NCBI GenBank assembly: GCA_004794785.1
Contig: SJOL01006489.1
Coordinates: 216,783-280,782 of the forward strand
Direction: 5' to 3'
Source: Opisthorchis felineus
Lineage: Eukaryota > Platyhelminthes > Trematoda > Opisthorchiida > Opisthorchiidae
Length of the DNA: 64,000 nt
A program made the position numbers and the translations under genes. Positions within the stretch are counted from its first letter, which is position 1. The number at the start of each line of letters is the position of its first letter. Below the pieces are notes generated by a model. The model searched no databases and was not told the origin of the DNA. It saw only the letters and a list, made by a program, of their open reading frames with translations. Below are positions 62,048 through 64,000 of this stretch, piece by piece.

Positions 62048-62193
62048 CTACATCTTTGGATCAGTACAAAAAGGACCCTCGCTTGGTTTACCGATAATTC
62101 CTGACCTCGGCCCTTCATAACAGATGAACCCTGTTGTTGGTCCTCCAAACTTATTGGCAGGTGGTCCTTCACCATTGCTGTTCAAAATACCCT
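62048..62193 (-). CDS. Candidate terminal exon, Gly/Pro-rich peptide, unrecognised
   Basis: On the minus strand a strong acceptor (TTGTCTTTTCTTCTGAACTC then CTCAG) opens a phase-1 frame of 48 residues: GILNSNGEGPPANKFGGPTT, GFICYEGPRSGIIGKPSEGP, FCTDPKM and TAG. EGP/GGP recurs about every 10-16 residues (EGPP, GGPT, EGPR, EGPF). Alternatively the frame could start at an ATG within the polypyrimidine tract, MILLSFLLNSSEG, giving a 61-residue peptide with a hydrophobic leader. I do not recognise the family. Confidence 0.3.
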
Positions 62194-62230
62194 CTGAGGA
62201 GTTCAGAAGAAAAGACAATAAAATCATCAA

Positions 62231-62261
62231 GATGATGGGACCAGATGATGGGACCAGATGA
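62231..62261. repeat. Tandem 13-base repeat
   Basis: GATGATGGGACCA occurs twice in tandem followed by GATGA, just upstream (minus-strand sense) of the candidate Gly/Pro-rich exon. Confidence 0.85.
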
Positions 62262-62930
62262 CGCAATGCGCTGTCTTGTAAATCTCCTTGTCGACAAGGC
62301 CTAATTTATCTATGAAAGATCTGCAGCAAGTTCGTCAACCGATAAAGCCTGTTTTCCAATGAGACAACTGGCAACTCAGTCTTTCCGATGGAGCAAAACC
62401 AATGAAAAGTTTGATGGCTCTGTTGGCCACTCCACCTTATCAAGAAAACAGCGAAGGCGTGTTCTGAATTGAAAAGTGGGTTTCAGTCAAGCAAGAAGAC
62501 TCTTCTCTTCAATTTGAAAGCGTCGCTTGAAGTAGGGCGGACTTAACAGTGAAGTTGTGAGCATTCTGGTTAGTTGTTGGTTAGATGGTTGCTCTTAACT
62601 GTATCTGGTCCCATCAAAATGTGTGATATGGACTAGAGGGTGCCAGGTGCTCCGAGCTGAAAACAGAGACTGGTCATTCTAACCTTGCTGCACGCAATTC
62701 CCTTACTTAACTCATGGTGCACCAGAAAACCGTTCGGCCTCTACATAGGGCTTACACGAATGTGTAAGTTCGGATCATTTAGTGGTTCGGCTATTGCTAT
62801 TCGATGGGTGGCTAAAAGGGTCTGCCACAGAGAAGCCGTCCTGTCCTCTATCTACGTGGTCGTCTGTGTCCATTTTACGATACTCGCGGAGAGCCTGATG
62901 AAAGTTAAACTGGTGAAATACCCTCAAATG
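62262..62930. other. No gene recognised
   Basis: The start of a 141-codon plus frame (62685-63110) lies here. It runs through a family D fragment and has no recognisable domain, so it is not called. Confidence 0.35.
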
Positions 62931-62960
62931 GTCTTCAGCAACCTTATGAGTAGTATGCTT
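62931..62960 (-). mobile_element. Family D head fragment
   Basis: CTTCAGCAACCTTATGAGTAG, the conserved family head in minus orientation, with only about 30 recognisable bases. Confidence 0.5.
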
Positions 62961-63896
62961 CGCAACAAAGGTGAATTTGTAGTTAGGGGCGAAACACACA
63001 ATCATTTGCTTTATAATAAGGATTCATTGAATCGGTTTCAAAGTTGTTCCAGTACCGACATGCATTCGTTCCACTTATATCTCTATAGTGGGTGCACTGG
63101 CTACATTTAAACAACAGATGGACTTTTAGTATTACTACTTCCCCACTCTCATTTACGGAACGAAGCACGAACATAAGACTAGTCCCTTCGGACGGCACAT
63201 TTGCCAACTGCACTTTAGTGTGACCTTGTGTGGGATTTTTGCTGTTGAGGTGGCTCATGCTTTATGTTGTCATATAGCGAATTAAGCTGAAAGCGGTGAG
63301 GACAGAGTTCCCCTTTGAGTGTACCATAACAGAGTTTGCTGTGCAGCTTGTGAAGGGTCAGGTTCTCCGATCCACGAAAAGCTGAATGAATTTTTTTTTG
63401 CATTGGGTTCAGTATTATCACTACTACACACACTACTACGAGAAAAGTTGTGCTGACTCTATGCTGGTTAGTTTGGCTGAAATGGCTCACAAGGTCAGCA
63501 GTGTGCATAAGGGTCTATTTCCTACGTGCTGATTTGTCAGTTGAAAACAGTTCAGTACGTCATTATTACCTCCGCACTTTTTCCGGAATCGTTCACTTTA
63601 TGTATACGGTTAACAACACAAATGGCAAAGTCAGATGAAGCTCTAGGGTTGAAAGAAACTCCACGCAATGAAATCGACCGCCAAGTACTACTTTAGGTTA
63701 AGAGTGTGTAAACCTGCCCGTTTTTCTGACGTTAAACTCCAGAAAATATAGCACCCGATAAAAGAGAGGATAAACTCATCGATTTTCATCTATAGGGATA
63801 CTGTATGTTTACTGTTCTACTCTACTTCAGCTCTAGTGATTCTTTACTTACATTTCGGTGAGCAGTTACAACAAAAAAGGCAAGAATAGACGTAAT
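62961..63896. other. No gene recognised
   Basis: Short open frames on both strands only; a poly-T run occurs at about 63390-63398. Confidence 0.35.
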
Positions 63897-63930
63897 ACAC
63901 TACTCATAAGGCTGAAAAGCCAAGAAGATA
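63897..63930 (+). mobile_element. Family D head fragment next to a SINE
   Basis: ACACTACTCATAAGGCTGAA, AAGCCAAGAAG is the plus-oriented family head, cut off by the family A copy that starts about ten bases later. Confidence 0.5.
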
Positions 63931-63939
63931 TGTGCATAT

Positions 63940-64000
63940 GTTTCATTCTTATTGGGAATCATTGGCAGCGCGCATCTCACGAAACTCCAGTAGGGAGTTA
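63940..64000 (-). repeat. Family A SINE, truncated by the window end
   Basis: GTTTCATTCTTATTGGGAAT, CATTGGCAGCGCGCATCTCA, CGAAACTCCAGTAGGGAGTT is the reverse complement of the family A body around 3213-3275. The rest continues beyond 64000. Confidence 0.75.

Noticed and set aside
1..64000. CRISPR arrays, operons, prophage or other prokaryotic systems
   Set aside because: Introns, splice sites, animal gene families and SINEs show that the window is eukaryotic; no regularly spaced repeat array was seen.

Overview
The window is eukaryotic. Coding sequence is sparse, split by introns of several kilobases and set in repeat-rich DNA. The two recognisable genes are animal genes: the 3' part of a UTP--glucose-1-phosphate uridylyltransferase gene (UGP, + strand) and a complete-looking odd-skipped/OSR-type three-zinc-finger transcription factor gene (- strand). 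The dispersed repeats include a tRNA-derived SINE whose accidental reading frame (SRLLLSRLGQP-like, followed by a GGMAA-like stretch) I associate from memory with digenean fluke genomes. My best inference is therefore a parasitic flatworm, probably a trematode. The species is not determinable from what I can see.

Layout. 1-2136 is intron or upstream sequence of UGP. 2137-8819 holds the last three UGP coding exons, with introns of about 3.6 and 2.5 kb and a poly(A) signal at 9029. 9040-22786 is intergenic and repeat-bearing, with one frameshifted coding-like relic near 17.0-17.4 kb. 22787-32598 is the odd-skipped gene, transcribed right to left in three coding exons (848, 156 and 136 bases) separated by introns of about 6.7 and 2.0 kb. 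Both introns are loaded with foldback repeats. 32599-42324 shows no recognisable gene. 42325-43251 (-) holds an unrecognised candidate gene start in a GC/CpG-richer patch. 48706-50031 (+) holds a second unrecognised candidate made of three phase-compatible pieces. 50-64 kb is mostly repeats, with two isolated acceptor-led open frames (54685-54894 + and 62048-62193 -).

Repeats. Four dispersed families can be built by comparing the window with itself. Family A is a SINE with a tRNA-like head. Family B is a SINE whose right-hand copy ends in an ATT-type microsatellite. Family D has about 12 copies of a roughly 300 bp unit, repeatedly found as inverted pairs or hairpins. Family E is a smaller foldback family, with a 430 bp palindrome at 46.36-46.78 kb. 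Two short sequences with a tRNA A-box motif (family C) are also present. Families D and E look like non-autonomous foldback/MITE-like elements. No intact transposase or reverse transcriptase is visible.

Functionally the two real genes are unrelated neighbours: a housekeeping enzyme of UDP-glucose/glycogen metabolism and a developmental regulator. They are separated by about 14 kb and converge tail to tail. I did not find a convincing novel biological system. The most unusual structure is the repeated inverted arrangement of family D, including a long palindrome inside an intron of the developmental gene.
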